DNA of 64,000 nucleotides from Fen-671 sp963794745 (GTDB taxonomy: Bacteria; Actinomycetota; Acidimicrobiia; Acidimicrobiales; Palsa-688). The notes under the pieces are model-generated. The model was not told the DNA's origin and did no database searches. It saw only the letters and a list, made by a program, of their open reading frames with translations. Shown in pieces: positions 16,253-24,830 of the stretch. Position numbers and translations under genes: made by a program. Positions within the stretch are counted from its first letter, which is position 1. Each line of letters begins with the position of its first letter. The stretch is taken from assembly GCA_963794745.1 (NCBI GenBank), contig CAWCEZ010000012.1, positions 186,001-250,000 on the forward strand. The letters run 5' to 3'.

Positions 16253-17524
16253 TCAAGTAGCGTCTGCGCGCTGGCGGCGAAAACCCGGCAGGACGGCCGC
16301 CAGGAGCACGGCACCGACGACGCAGGCGAGCCCGCCCGAGACCACCGATGCGGTATCGCCGAAGCCGGCGGCAACGGTGCCTGCTTCGAAGTCGCCGAGG
16401 CGCGGCCCACCCGACACCACCGCTGTTTGGAACCCTCCCAATCGGCCCCTCAGAGCGTCCGTTACGGCCAGCTGGATGATCGTGTTGCGGAACACCGCCG
16501 ATATGACGTCGGCCCAGCCCGCCACGGCGAGCAGGACGAGGGCGGCGGGCAGCCAGTGGACGACACCGAAACAAGCTATGGCTAGCCCCCAGACGATCAC
16601 CGCCAGGATCACGGCGCGGCCTTGGCGGTGCACCCGGCCCACCCAGCCGGTCGTGAGCGCGCCGAGCAGAGCCCCGGCGCCGGGGGCGGCGTAAAGGAAC
16701 CCGACCGTCGTAGCCCCGCCGCCGAACACGGTCGTCGCCAAGGCAGGGAACAAGGCGCGTGGCATACCGAACACCATCGCGTCGAGGTCGATGACGTATG
16801 CGCCTTGGATCTGCTGGCGGCCACGGAGGAACTTGAAACCCTCGAAGATCGAGCGCAAGCCGGGACGGTCACCCTTTTCCTTAGGAGGCTGCGGGGAAAT
16901 CCGGAACACCGCAACGAGCGCGACGGCGAAGGTGGCCACGTCGACCCAGTAAACGAAGCGGACGCCGGCACCGGCCAGCAAAAGGCCGGCTACTGCCGGG
17001 CCGACGACGGTCCCGACCTGGAACAGGGCCTGGAAGATCGCATTGGCCGCCGAGACGTCCGAGCGCCCGACCATATTGGGGACCAGCGCGTTGCGCGTCG
17101 AGCCGTCGCAGCCGCTCAGGGCGGCCGCCGCTGCCGGCAGGATGAACAAGGGCCACAGCGCCGCTCCGAGGTCCGCGTTGAGGGCGAGCCCGGCGCTGGT
17201 CAGCGCCATCAGCGATTCGACCGCTAAGAGCAGGCGGCGGCGGTCCACCGCATCTGCGACCGACCCACCCAACAGCGACCCCACTATCAGGGGTAGGAGC
17301 TGGGCAAGCGAAACGAGGCCGACGTCGAACGATGAGTGCGTCAGACGGTAGACCTGCCAGGGCACGGCCACGGTGGTGACTTGGGACCCCAGGATCGCGA
17401 CACCCTCGCCCATCACCAGCCGGCGGAAATCGCGAGAGCGCGAAAGCGGGCCGAGGTCGATCAAGAGACTGCGCCGCGGCGGTCGCGAGGGGGTATCTTC
17501 CGGCTCTGGCACGAGAGAGGCCAA
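16253..17524 (-). CDS. MFS transporter of the EntS/MFS_3 type
   Basis: The 423-residue protein has 12 predicted membrane spans and MFS_3 features: RDFRRLVMGEGVAILGSQVTTVAVPWQVYRLTHSS, VADAVDRRRLLLAVE (loop 2-3 motif A) and GCDGSTRNALVPNMVG. This group includes the enterobactin exporter EntS and macrolide-type exporters, so export of a small molecule or drug is likely. The start is uncertain: TTG at 17524, or GTG at 17512. Neither has a clear ribosome-binding site. The MerR-family gene lies just downstream on the same strand. Confidence 0.82.
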   Translation of the reverse strand: MASLVPEPEDTPSRPPRRSLLIDLGPLSRSRDFRRLVMGEGVAILGSQVTTVAVPWQVYRLTHSSFDVGLVSLAQLLPLIVGSLLGGSVADAVDRRRLLLAVESLMALTSAGLALNADLGAALWPLFILPAAAAALSGCDGSTRNALVPNMVGRSDVSAANAIFQALFQVGTVVGPAVAGLLLAGAGVRFVYWVDVATFAVALVAVFRISPQPPKEKGDRPGLRSIFEGFKFLRGRQQIQGAYVIDLDAMVFGMPRALFPALATTVFGGGATTVGFLYAAPGAGALLGALTTGWVGRVHRQGRAVILAVIVWGLAIACFGVVHWLPAALVLLAVAGWADVISAVFRNTIIQLAVTDALRGRLGGFQTAVVSGGPRLGDFEAGTVAAGFGDTASVVSGGLACVVGAVLLAAVLPGFRRQRADAT

Positions 17525-17639
17525 ACTAGCGGCCGCCCGAGCGCGGGGTGTGGTCCCGGTTTACTCGGATTGCTCCGCACACGCTTGGTGGTGGGCCAAC
17601 CGCTACCATCAGGGCTATCTCGCTACTAAGGAGCACGGC

Positions 17640-19253
17640 ATGTTGCCCTTGAACCAAAGTGCCAGGCAGACGACCGCCACGCCACGTGGCCCGCAGGGCC
17701 TGAAGGCTTTTCGCCGGCTAGCTGCCGCAGGCTTTCCCGCATTGTTGTTCGCGGGCACGGCGCTCAGCGTTGTCATGTCGCAGTCGCCGGCGTCGGCCGG
17801 GGCCGCGACCTGGTACGCATATGCAGGTGGTGGGGCCAAGTCGCCCATCAGCTGCCCGAAGACGACGGTCGCGTCCAAGAAATGCACCTTGGGGGAGGCC
17901 CTCACCGATGCCGCCGCCGGGGCCACCGTCGAGCTGGCGACGCCCGGCAGCAAGGGCCACTACATAGGCAACTGGGCGATCGAAACAGGGGGCACGTTTG
18001 TAGCAAAACCCCTCACGATAAAGCCGGCGCCGGGCACTTCCATGCCGGTGCTCGATGGCAACAACGGCAAGGCCGGCGGCTGCCAGACCAAGACTTGCAA
18101 CGGCCCGGTGCTCTCAATCGGCTCCGGCGTACATGTGGTCCTCGATGACATCACCATCGAGCACGCAAACGTCGCCGGCAACGGTGGTGCCATCGAAAAC
18201 TCGGCCAGCGGCTTCCTAACCGTGTCGGCCTCCACCTTCTCTGGCAACACCGCGCTTGACGGTGGCGCCATCGACAACGGCGACAAAGGCGGCGGCATAC
18301 TCGTCGTGTCGGCCTCGTCGTTTATCGACAACACCGCCACCAGCGACGGTGGCGCAATTGACAATGCAGATAAGGGCAGTGGCACCCTGACCGTGTCCGG
18401 CTCGGCGTTCTCTCAAAATAGGGCCGGCGACGGCGGTGCTATCGACGACAGCGACAACGGCGGCAGCGGGACGGTGGCCGTCTCGGGCTCGACCTTCTAC
18501 GCCAATATCGCAAGCCATGACGGCGGCGGTATTGACAACGGGGAGAGGGGGAGCGGGACCCTGACCGTGTCAACTTCCACCTTCTCGGCTGACGTTGCGC
18601 ACGGCGATGGCGGCGGCATCGACAACGGTGACAAGGGAAGTGCGAACCTGTTCCTGTCGACCTCTACTTTTTCGGGTGATACCGCTTCTGTCGACGGCGG
18701 CGCCATAGACAATGCCGACAGCGGCAAGGGGACCCTCAAAGCATCGGTTTCTACGTTCTCCGGCAACGTTGCTTCCGCCGATGGCGGCGCCATCGACACC
18801 GGTGATAGAGGCAGCGCCGCTGCGAGCGTGTGGGCCTCGACCTTTACCGGCAACAGCGCCACCGGCAATGGAGCGACCATCGACAACAGCGACCACGGGG
18901 GCAGCGCGGCTCTCTGGGTTGTCGCCAATATATTCAATGGGAGTTGCGACCAGCCAGGAGGAGCCTGGTTCGACCAGGGCTACAACGTAGGTACTAACGC
19001 CACATGCCTCAACGTCGGGACCGGCAAGACCGACGTAACCTCGCCCAATGCTTCGGCCCTCGGGCCCCTCGGCCATAACGGTGGGCCCACGAAGACCATC
19101 GCGCCGGCAGCGGCCAGCCCCGCAGTAGGCGTCGTACCGAGCGGCTCCTCGGCGGCCATCAACGGCGGTACCGTCAAGCTTTGCCCAACTACTGACCAGC
19201 GCGGCGTGGCCAGCCCTGCCGGGAAGGCCTGCAACGCCGGGTCGGTCCAGTAA
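17640..19253 (+). CDS. Secreted PMP-repeat beta-helix surface protein
   Basis: The 537-residue protein has a long signal region (AFRRLAAAGFPALLFAGTAL to the SAG site). About ten repeats of roughly 34 residues follow, built on GNTA-x-DGGAIDN-x-D-x-GSGTLTVS-x-STFS. The DGGAID and STFSGN blocks are those of polymorphic outer-membrane-protein (PMP) repeats, which stack as a right-handed beta-helix. The C-terminal part (GHNGGPTKTIAP ... CPTTDQRGVASPAGKACNAGSVQ) matches the choice-of-anchor Q type ending common in secreted proteins. The start at 17640 is supported by AAGGAG seven bases upstream; an upstream in-frame extension to 17373 lies inside the MFS gene. It is probably an extracellular or cell-wall protein of unknown ligand. 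Confidence 0.82.
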   Translation: MLPLNQSARQTTATPRGPQGLKAFRRLAAAGFPALLFAGTALSVVMSQSPASAGAATWYAYAGGGAKSPISCPKTTVASKKCTLGEALTDAAAGATVELATPGSKGHYIGNWAIETGGTFVAKPLTIKPAPGTSMPVLDGNNGKAGGCQTKTCNGPVLSIGSGVHVVLDDITIEHANVAGNGGAIENSASGFLTVSASTFSGNTALDGGAIDNGDKGGGILVVSASSFIDNTATSDGGAIDNADKGSGTLTVSGSAFSQNRAGDGGAIDDSDNGGSGTVAVSGSTFYANIASHDGGGIDNGERGSGTLTVSTSTFSADVAHGDGGGIDNGDKGSANLFLSTSTFSGDTASVDGGAIDNADSGKGTLKASVSTFSGNVASADGGAIDTGDRGSAAASVWASTFTGNSATGNGATIDNSDHGGSAALWVVANIFNGSCDQPGGAWFDQGYNVGTNATCLNVGTGKTDVTSPNASALGPLGHNGGPTKTIAPAAASPAVGVVPSGSSAAINGGTVKLCPTTDQRGVASPAGKACNAGSVQ

Positions 19254-19332
19254 ATCCAAGTAAGCCCGGTAGAGCTCGGTAGGGGCTAGGAACCAGGGGA
19301 GATCTAGGGGACGACAATAAGGGCGCGAGCAC

Positions 19333-19338
19333 TAAGTT
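19333..19338 (+). promoter_or_regulatory. Putative -10 element, leaderless cNMP-oxidoreductase gene
   Basis: TAAGTT is followed by six bases and the ATG at 19345, and no Shine-Dalgarno sequence is present. The spacing is the same as at the yceH-like gene and the fused ABC ATPase gene. Confidence 0.4.
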
Positions 19339-19344
19339 GCGTGC

Positions 19345-20985
19345 ATGTCCGACAACCCTGTCGCGTTCCCTCTTCTTGATGCAGTCGAGCTCGAGCGCCT
19401 CGAGGCTGTAGGCACCCGCCGCTCGGTCAGCGCCGGCGAGTACCTGTTCCGAGAGGGCGACCCCGCCTCTGACTTCTACGTGGTGTTGTCCGGCGCGGTC
19501 GACATATTCATGCGCACCGACGGCGCAGACCGGCTCGTAACGCACCACGTCCCGGGACGGTTCGTGGGAGAGCTCAACCTGCTGACCGGCCAACGGACGA
19601 TTGTGACGGCGGTCGTCGCAGAGGCGGGTGAGGTCCTGGTGGTGGGGGCCGAGGCGTTCCGCCAGATAATCAGGACCGACCCAAGAGTTGGCGACAGGAT
19701 CCTGGCCGCTTTCCTGGCCCGGCGGAGCGAGCTTTTCAGCGCCTCGTCAGCCGCCATTCGCGTCGTCGGGTCGAAGTTCTCGCCGGAGCTGACCCCGATC
19801 CGAGAGTTCTTGTACCGCAGCCGCATCCCCCATGAACTGATGGACCCGGACGAAGACCCCCATGTCGAAGAGGTCCTGCGTGAGTTCGGTGTCACGCCCG
19901 ACGAGCTCCCCGTCGTGATCGCCACCGGGTCGGTCCTGCGCCGGCCGACCCCAGGGGCGTTGGCGGAGTACCTCGGCCTTACGGTCGAGAGCCTTCCGGG
20001 GCGCTGCTTCGACCTCGTTGTGGTCGGTGCGGGCCCGGCTGGCCTGGCTGCTGCTGTGTACGGTGCCTCTGAGGGCTTGGGGACCCTTGCCCTCGACATG
20101 ATCGCGGTGGGGGGGCAGGCGGGGACCAGCTCGCGCATCGAGAACTATTTCGGTTTCCCGATCGGCATCTCCGGGGGGGACCTCACACAGCGGGCCATGG
20201 TGCAAGCCGAGAAGTTCGGCGCCCGTCTCGTCAACCCCTGTGCCGCTGTTTCGCTGCGAGAAAAAGCGGGGCACCTGGTGGTCGACCTCACCGACGGCAC
20301 CTCTGTTGCCGGGCGCGCCGTCATCGTCGCAAGCGGCGCCCGCTACCGGCGCCTTGACGCGACGAACCTCGAGCAGTACGAGGCCAGCAGCGTCTTCTAC
20401 GCCGCCACGGAGCTCGAGGCCCGGCTCTGCGCCGGCTCGCCGGTGGTGGTTGCCGGCGGGGGGAACTCTGCGGGGCAGGCTGCCCTTTTTCTTGCCGAGA
20501 AGGGCTGCCACGTCAGCATTGTGGTCCGCGGGCCTGACCTGGGCGCCAGCATGTCGCGCTACCTTGTCGACCGGGTCGAAGCACACGAGCGCGTCAAAGT
20601 GCGCTCCGCCACGTCGATTACCGCCCTCGACGGCGACCAGTCGCTGTCTACGGTGCTGGTCACCGGCAAGGACGGCGAGGACGCGATCTCCTGCGTAGGG
20701 CTGTTCTCTTTCATCGGGGCTGACCCATCGTCAGCGTGGTTGTCAGGGTGCGCAGCCCTTGACGAGAAGGGCTTCGTGCTGACCGACCGCTCTCTCGGTC
20801 CCGAACATCTCGACAGCCGGTGGGAAATCTTTGCCCGGTCGCCCCTCCCGTTCGAGACGAGCCACCCAGGCTTGTTCGCTGTCGGCGACGTACGGTCAGG
20901 CTCTACCAAGCGGGTAGCGGCCGCGGTCGGCGAAGGGTCGGCCGCGGTTCGCTCCGTCCACGAGTACCTGTCCTTTTCTCGCTGA
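19345..20985 (+). CDS. Cyclic-nucleotide-binding domain fused to a thioredoxin-reductase-like flavoprotein
   Basis: The 546-residue protein has three parts. Residues about 10-125 form a cNMP-binding domain (FREGDPASDFYVVLSGAVD, PGRFVGELNLLTGQRTIVTA). Residues about 140-215 resemble a thioredoxin/glutaredoxin-like fold (IREFLYRSRIPHELMD ... DELPVVIATGS). Residues about 225-540 are a thioredoxin-reductase-type FAD/NAD module with VVGAGPAGLAAAVYG, GGQAGTSSRIENYFGFP and GLFAVGDVRSGSTKR. At the position of the reductase CxxC the sequence reads VFYAATELEA, so the redox disulphide is missing and electrons must go elsewhere. Such fusions are known but poorly characterised. Regulation of a flavin reductase by cAMP or a related ligand is inferred. 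The 3' end lies in 19-bp tandem repeats. Confidence 0.8.
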   Translation: MSDNPVAFPLLDAVELERLEAVGTRRSVSAGEYLFREGDPASDFYVVLSGAVDIFMRTDGADRLVTHHVPGRFVGELNLLTGQRTIVTAVVAEAGEVLVVGAEAFRQIIRTDPRVGDRILAAFLARRSELFSASSAAIRVVGSKFSPELTPIREFLYRSRIPHELMDPDEDPHVEEVLREFGVTPDELPVVIATGSVLRRPTPGALAEYLGLTVESLPGRCFDLVVVGAGPAGLAAAVYGASEGLGTLALDMIAVGGQAGTSSRIENYFGFPIGISGGDLTQRAMVQAEKFGARLVNPCAAVSLREKAGHLVVDLTDGTSVAGRAVIVASGARYRRLDATNLEQYEASSVFYAATELEARLCAGSPVVVAGGGNSAGQAALFLAEKGCHVSIVVRGPDLGASMSRYLVDRVEAHERVKVRSATSITALDGDQSLSTVLVTGKDGEDAISCVGLFSFIGADPSSAWLSGCAALDEKGFVLTDRSLGPEHLDSRWEIFARSPLPFETSHPGLFAVGDVRSGSTKRVAAAVGEGSAAVRSVHEYLSFSR

Positions 20986-21032
20986 GAGCAAGAGTTCTCG
21001 CTGAGAGCAAGAGTTCTCGTTGAGCGCAAGGA
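20976..21032. repeat. Three 19-bp tandem repeats containing the oxidoreductase stop codon
   Basis: TTCTCGCTGAGAGCAAGAG occurs at 20976 and 20995, and a diverged copy at 21014. The TGA of the cNMP-oxidoreductase gene is in the first copy; the others lie between it and the convergent lon gene. Confidence 0.8.
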
Positions 21033-21045
21033 CTTCCAGCTAAGG

Positions 21046-23412
21046 CTACGACGCCAGCGGGAGGGTCTCGTCATTGCCAATTTCACCCGAGCGCTCACCG
21101 AGCGCGACGGCCAGGACGTCAGCAACTGTCTCGGCCAGGGTGAAGGTCATCTTAGAACGCACCTCCTCGGGCACGTCCTCCAGGTCCGGGCCATTGCGTG
21201 CAGGCAGCACGACCTCTTGGAGGCCGGCCCTGTACGCGGCGAGCACCTTTTGCTTGACGCCCCCGATGGGAAGCACCCTGCCCTGCAGGGTGACCTCCCC
21301 GGTCATTCCGACCACCGGGCGCACCGGGCGGTCCAGGAGCAGGCTCACGAGAGCCGAGACCATCGTCACGCCGGCTGAAGGACCGTCCTTCGGGACTGCG
21401 CCCGCGGGCACGTGCAGGTGGAACCGCTTGCCGGTGAAGGCATCTTTGCCGATGCCAAGCTCGGACGCATGGGCACGAACGTGCGAGAGCGCGATTTCAG
21501 CAGACTCTTTCATCACGTCACCCAATTGGCCCGTCAAGGTCAGGCCTTCGCCGCCGTCCATTGCGGTCGCCTCGACGAACAGCACGTCGCCTCCGGCCCC
21601 GGTCACGGCGAGCCCGGTGGCAACTCCAGGCACACTGGTGCGATCGGCTGCTTCGAAAAAGAAGCGAGGCCGCCCGAGCCAGCTCCGCACGTCGTCAGCA
21701 CCGATCACCACAGGGGCCTGTGCCGAGCCGGCGGCGAGCTTGGTCGCCACCTTGCGCAGCAACCGGCCGAGCTCGCGCTCGAGCGACCGGACGCCGGCTT
21801 CCCTCGTGTAGTCAGCCGAAACGACGGCTAGGGCCTCGTCAGTGATCTCCACCTCGTCGGCGCGCAGCGCAGTGCGCTCCAACTGCCGCGGCAGCAGGTG
21901 GTTGCGGGCGATGGAGCGCTTCTCCGCCTCGGTGTAGCCGTCGATGCGGATGACCTCCATACGGTCCAGCAACGGCCCGGGGACCGTCTCGGTCACGTTT
22001 GCCGTCGCGATGAACAGCACCTTGGACAGGTCCAGTTCGACCTCGAGGTAGTGGTCGCGGAAAGTGTGGTTCTGTGCCGGGTCGAGCACCTCGAGAAGTG
22101 CCGACGACGGATCCCCGCGGTAGTCGGAGCCCACCTTGTCGACCTCGTCCAGGACGATCACCGGGTTCATCGTCCCGGCCTCGCGCAGCGCACGCGCGAG
22201 CCGGCCCGGTTGTGCCCCGACGTAGGTGCGCCGGTGCCCCCGGATCTCAGCTTCGTCGTGCACCCCGCCGAGCGAGACACGCACGAACTTGCGCCCGAGC
22301 GCCCGCGCGACCGACTCGCCGAGGGACGTCTTGCCTACCCCTGGGGGCCCCACGAGGGCCAAGATGGCACCCGCGCCGCGCCCACCCACGGGGACCAGGC
22401 CGCGCTCGACCTGCAGTGCTCGCACGGCCAGGTACTCGAGGATCCGTTCCTTGACGTCCTCGAGCCCGTCGTGGTCCTCGTCAAGGGCCTGGGCGGCTTC
22501 TTTGACGTCCAGGTGGTCTTCGGAGGTCACACCCCAAGGCAGCTCCAGCACAGTTTCGAGCCATGTCCGGATCCAACCGTGCTCGGGGCTCTGTTCGCTC
22601 GTGTGCTCGAGCTTGCTGATCTCGCGCTCGACCGCTCGCAATACAGCCTCGGGCAGCTCGCGCGAGGCGATCAGGCCTCGGAAGTACTCGGGCGTGCCGT
22701 CGTCGGCGTTGCCGTCCAGCTCGCCGAGCTCTTTCCTTATCGCGTCGAGCTGGCGGCGCAGGAGGAACTCGCGCTGGGTCTTTTCCATGCCCTCTTCGAC
22801 GCTCGTCTTGATCTGCTCGCGCAGGGAAAGGTCGGCGAGGGTCTCACGGGCCCATCCGAGCACCAGGCGGAGACGCTTTTCGACGTCGACGGTCTCGAGG
22901 ACCTCGACCTTTTGCGCAAGGGACAGGTCGGGCGAATAGCCGGCCAGGTCGGCGATCTGCGACGGGTCGGTGACCTCCCGCAGCCGCTGTGCGAACTGGC
23001 GGGCGCCGCGGGTGAGCAGGATGTTCTCCAGGACGGCCCGGTACTCTCGGGCCAACTCGGTGGCGGCCTCCGGCACTTCGCCCTCGGTTATCGGGTCCAC
23101 CTGGACCCACAGCGCGCGGCCGGTCCCGGGGACACCCGTGCCTATGGCAGCGCGCTCCAGGCCGCGCACCACCATGGCCGGCGGCCCGCCGGGCAGCTCG
23201 CCACGCTCAACGATCTCAGCGACGACCCCGACTGATGCGTACCTCCCCTCGATGCGGGGCACGAGGACCAACCGGCCGCCGGCATTGCCGGCCGCCTCGG
23301 TCGCGACCTGGGCGTCCTCGGTCTCCAGGGCCATGGTGAACACCATCCCCGGAAGCACAACTCCCGAGGTCAGGGGCAGTAGAGGCAGTGTCTGAGTCAT
23401 CTGTTGTGGCAT
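21046..23412 (-). CDS. lon: ATP-dependent protease Lon
   Basis: The 788-residue protein matches the whole length of LonA. It has an N-terminal LAN domain (LPLLPLTSGVVLPGMVFTM), an AAA+ module with Walker A GPPGVGKTS (about residue 355) and Walker B VIVLDEVDK, a sensor segment, and the C-terminal protease domain. The catalytic dyad is present: Ser in PKDGPSAGVTM (about 680) and Lys in GGVKQKVLAA (about 717). Lon degrades misfolded and regulatory proteins in the cytoplasm. The ATG at 23412 has GGGAG six bases upstream. Nested inverted repeats lie 20-55 bases upstream and may control heat or stress induction. Confidence 0.95.
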   Translation of the reverse strand: MPQQMTQTLPLLPLTSGVVLPGMVFTMALETEDAQVATEAAGNAGGRLVLVPRIEGRYASVGVVAEIVERGELPGGPPAMVVRGLERAAIGTGVPGTGRALWVQVDPITEGEVPEAATELAREYRAVLENILLTRGARQFAQRLREVTDPSQIADLAGYSPDLSLAQKVEVLETVDVEKRLRLVLGWARETLADLSLREQIKTSVEEGMEKTQREFLLRRQLDAIRKELGELDGNADDGTPEYFRGLIASRELPEAVLRAVEREISKLEHTSEQSPEHGWIRTWLETVLELPWGVTSEDHLDVKEAAQALDEDHDGLEDVKERILEYLAVRALQVERGLVPVGGRGAGAILALVGPPGVGKTSLGESVARALGRKFVRVSLGGVHDEAEIRGHRRTYVGAQPGRLARALREAGTMNPVIVLDEVDKVGSDYRGDPSSALLEVLDPAQNHTFRDHYLEVELDLSKVLFIATANVTETVPGPLLDRMEVIRIDGYTEAEKRSIARNHLLPRQLERTALRADEVEITDEALAVVSADYTREAGVRSLERELGRLLRKVATKLAAGSAQAPVVIGADDVRSWLGRPRFFFEAADRTSVPGVATGLAVTGAGGDVLFVEATAMDGGEGLTLTGQLGDVMKESAEIALSHVRAHASELGIGKDAFTGKRFHLHVPAGAVPKDGPSAGVTMVSALVSLLLDRPVRPVVGMTGEVTLQGRVLPIGGVKQKVLAAYRAGLQEVVLPARNGPDLEDVPEEVRSKMTFTLAETVADVLAVALGERSGEIGNDETLPLAS

Positions 23413-23433
23413 TGGATCTCCCAGCTAAGTGAT

Positions 23434-23468
23434 GTTGTTACAAGTTTATTGCTTGTCTGTGCAACAAC
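23434..23468. promoter_or_regulatory. Nested inverted repeats upstream of lon
   Basis: GTTGTTACAAG at 23434-23444 pairs in two pieces with CTTGT at 23452-23456 and AACAAC at 23463-23468. The dyad lies where the lon promoter should be. It does not match the HspR (HAIR) or CIRCE consensus, so the regulator is unknown. Confidence 0.35.
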
Positions 23469-23640
23469 TTGTCTCTCGGTTTCCTTCCCGAGGGTCGCGG
23501 CAGCTCGGAGCGGGCCTCAGAGGCGGGTTTGTGCTGCTTGCAGGACCTAATTGCTACCAGGTCGCATTTATGCCAGGCTGGGGCGCGACGGAAGCTGTAC
23601 CGGGACTGAGATGGCTGAGGCACAGGAGGAGGGCGGCCGG

Positions 23641-24828
23641 ATGGCGACTGACGTCGCAGCGCCGCAAATGAGCACCAGGGAAATGCTCCGGGTGTCGTTC
23701 ACCACCCTGAGCCCCCGGGAGCGCCGCAGGGTCGGGGCGATGTACGGCTCGATCGCGGCAATGCACGCCGTGGGCTTCTTCGTGTTCGCTGTGTTCGTCG
23801 TCCCGGCCCATTACCGGGGCCTCGGGATCGGCGTGAGCGTGCTTGCCTACACCCTCGGGCTCCGCCACGCCTTCGACGCCGACCACATCTCGGCCATCGA
23901 CAACACGACCCGTAAGAACATGAACGAGCGCCGTGGCACGGACCAGCCGCGCCCTCTTGGCTTCGGGTACTTCTTCTCCCTTGGCCACTCGACGATAGTG
24001 GTCGTCATCGGGGTCGGGATAATCATCGCCGAAAAGACCGTGTTCTCGGCCGTTTCTCACAACAATTCCGGCCTGCAGCAGTTCGGCGGCCTCTTCGGCA
24101 CGATCGTGTCGGCAGCGTTCTTGTTCCTGATCGGGGCCCTCAACCTGGTGGTCCTGGCCGGGATCGTCAAGGTCTTCCGTTCCATGCACCGCGGCGAGTA
24201 CGACGAGGAGGCGCTCGAGCGCCAGCTCGATAACCGTGGTTTTTTCTACAGGTTCTTTGGCCGCTGGATGAAGGCGATCAACAAGGAGTGGCAGATGTAC
24301 CCCGTCGGCGTCGTGTTCGGGATGGGCTTCGACACCGCCACCGAGGTGGCCCTCCTTGCGACCACGGCGCTCTATGCCTCCCGTCACGTCCCCTGGTACG
24401 CGATCATCTGCCTGCCCATCTTGTTCATGGCCGGCATGACGCTCATGGACACCACGGACGGCTTGTTCATGAACTTGGCTTACGGTTGGGCCTTTTTCAA
24501 CCCCGTGCGCAAGGTTTATTACAACCTGGCGATCACCGGGCTGTCCGTCGGCATCTGCTTTTTCATCGGCGGGGTGGAAACCCTCGGCCTACTGCCTATG
24601 GAGGTCCACAGCCTGAGCCGGGTGCACGGTTTTTGGGGCTTCATGTACAGGTTCAACATCAACACGGCGGGCTTCGTAATAGTCGGGATGTTCATAGCCA
24701 CCTGGGCTGTGGCCATGTTGGTCTGGCGTTATGGTCACATCGAGGAGAAGTGGAGCGCGCGCTTGCAGCCGGCCGGCGCGGGCGTCGAGGTGGCCCCCGG
24801 CCCTGGGAGCGGTAGTTTGAAGCTCTGA
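23641..24828 (+). CDS. HoxN/NixA-type nickel/cobalt transporter (NiCoT family)
   Basis: The roughly 395-residue membrane protein has eight predicted spans and the NiCoT signature in span II, RHAFDADHISAIDNTTRK (HX4DH, residues about 75-80), which binds the metal. LGHSTIVVVIG and the later GFDTATEV segment are further family signatures. It imports Ni2+ and/or Co2+ across the cytoplasmic membrane; sequence alone does not settle which. The ATG at 23641 has AGGAGGG eight bases upstream, better than the ATG at 23611 or the upstream extension to 23551. The next gene starts two bases after its stop. No nickel enzyme genes are in the window. Confidence 0.9.
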   Translation: MATDVAAPQMSTREMLRVSFTTLSPRERRRVGAMYGSIAAMHAVGFFVFAVFVVPAHYRGLGIGVSVLAYTLGLRHAFDADHISAIDNTTRKNMNERRGTDQPRPLGFGYFFSLGHSTIVVVIGVGIIIAEKTVFSAVSHNNSGLQQFGGLFGTIVSAAFLFLIGALNLVVLAGIVKVFRSMHRGEYDEEALERQLDNRGFFYRFFGRWMKAINKEWQMYPVGVVFGMGFDTATEVALLATTALYASRHVPWYAIICLPILFMAGMTLMDTTDGLFMNLAYGWAFFNPVRKVYYNLAITGLSVGICFFIGGVETLGLLPMEVHSLSRVHGFWGFMYRFNINTAGFVIVGMFIATWAVAMLVWRYGHIEEKWSARLQPAGAGVEVAPGPGSGSLKL

Positions 24829-24830
24829 CA

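Noticed and set aside
21898..23235. Plus-strand frame of 445 codons
   Set aside because: Antisense to lon, whose domain motifs are complete.
23544..23563. GACCT/AGGTC hairpin upstream of the nickel/cobalt transporter, considered as a metal or cobalamin riboswitch
   Set aside because: Only a five-base stem is seen, with none of the conserved riboswitch core sequences.
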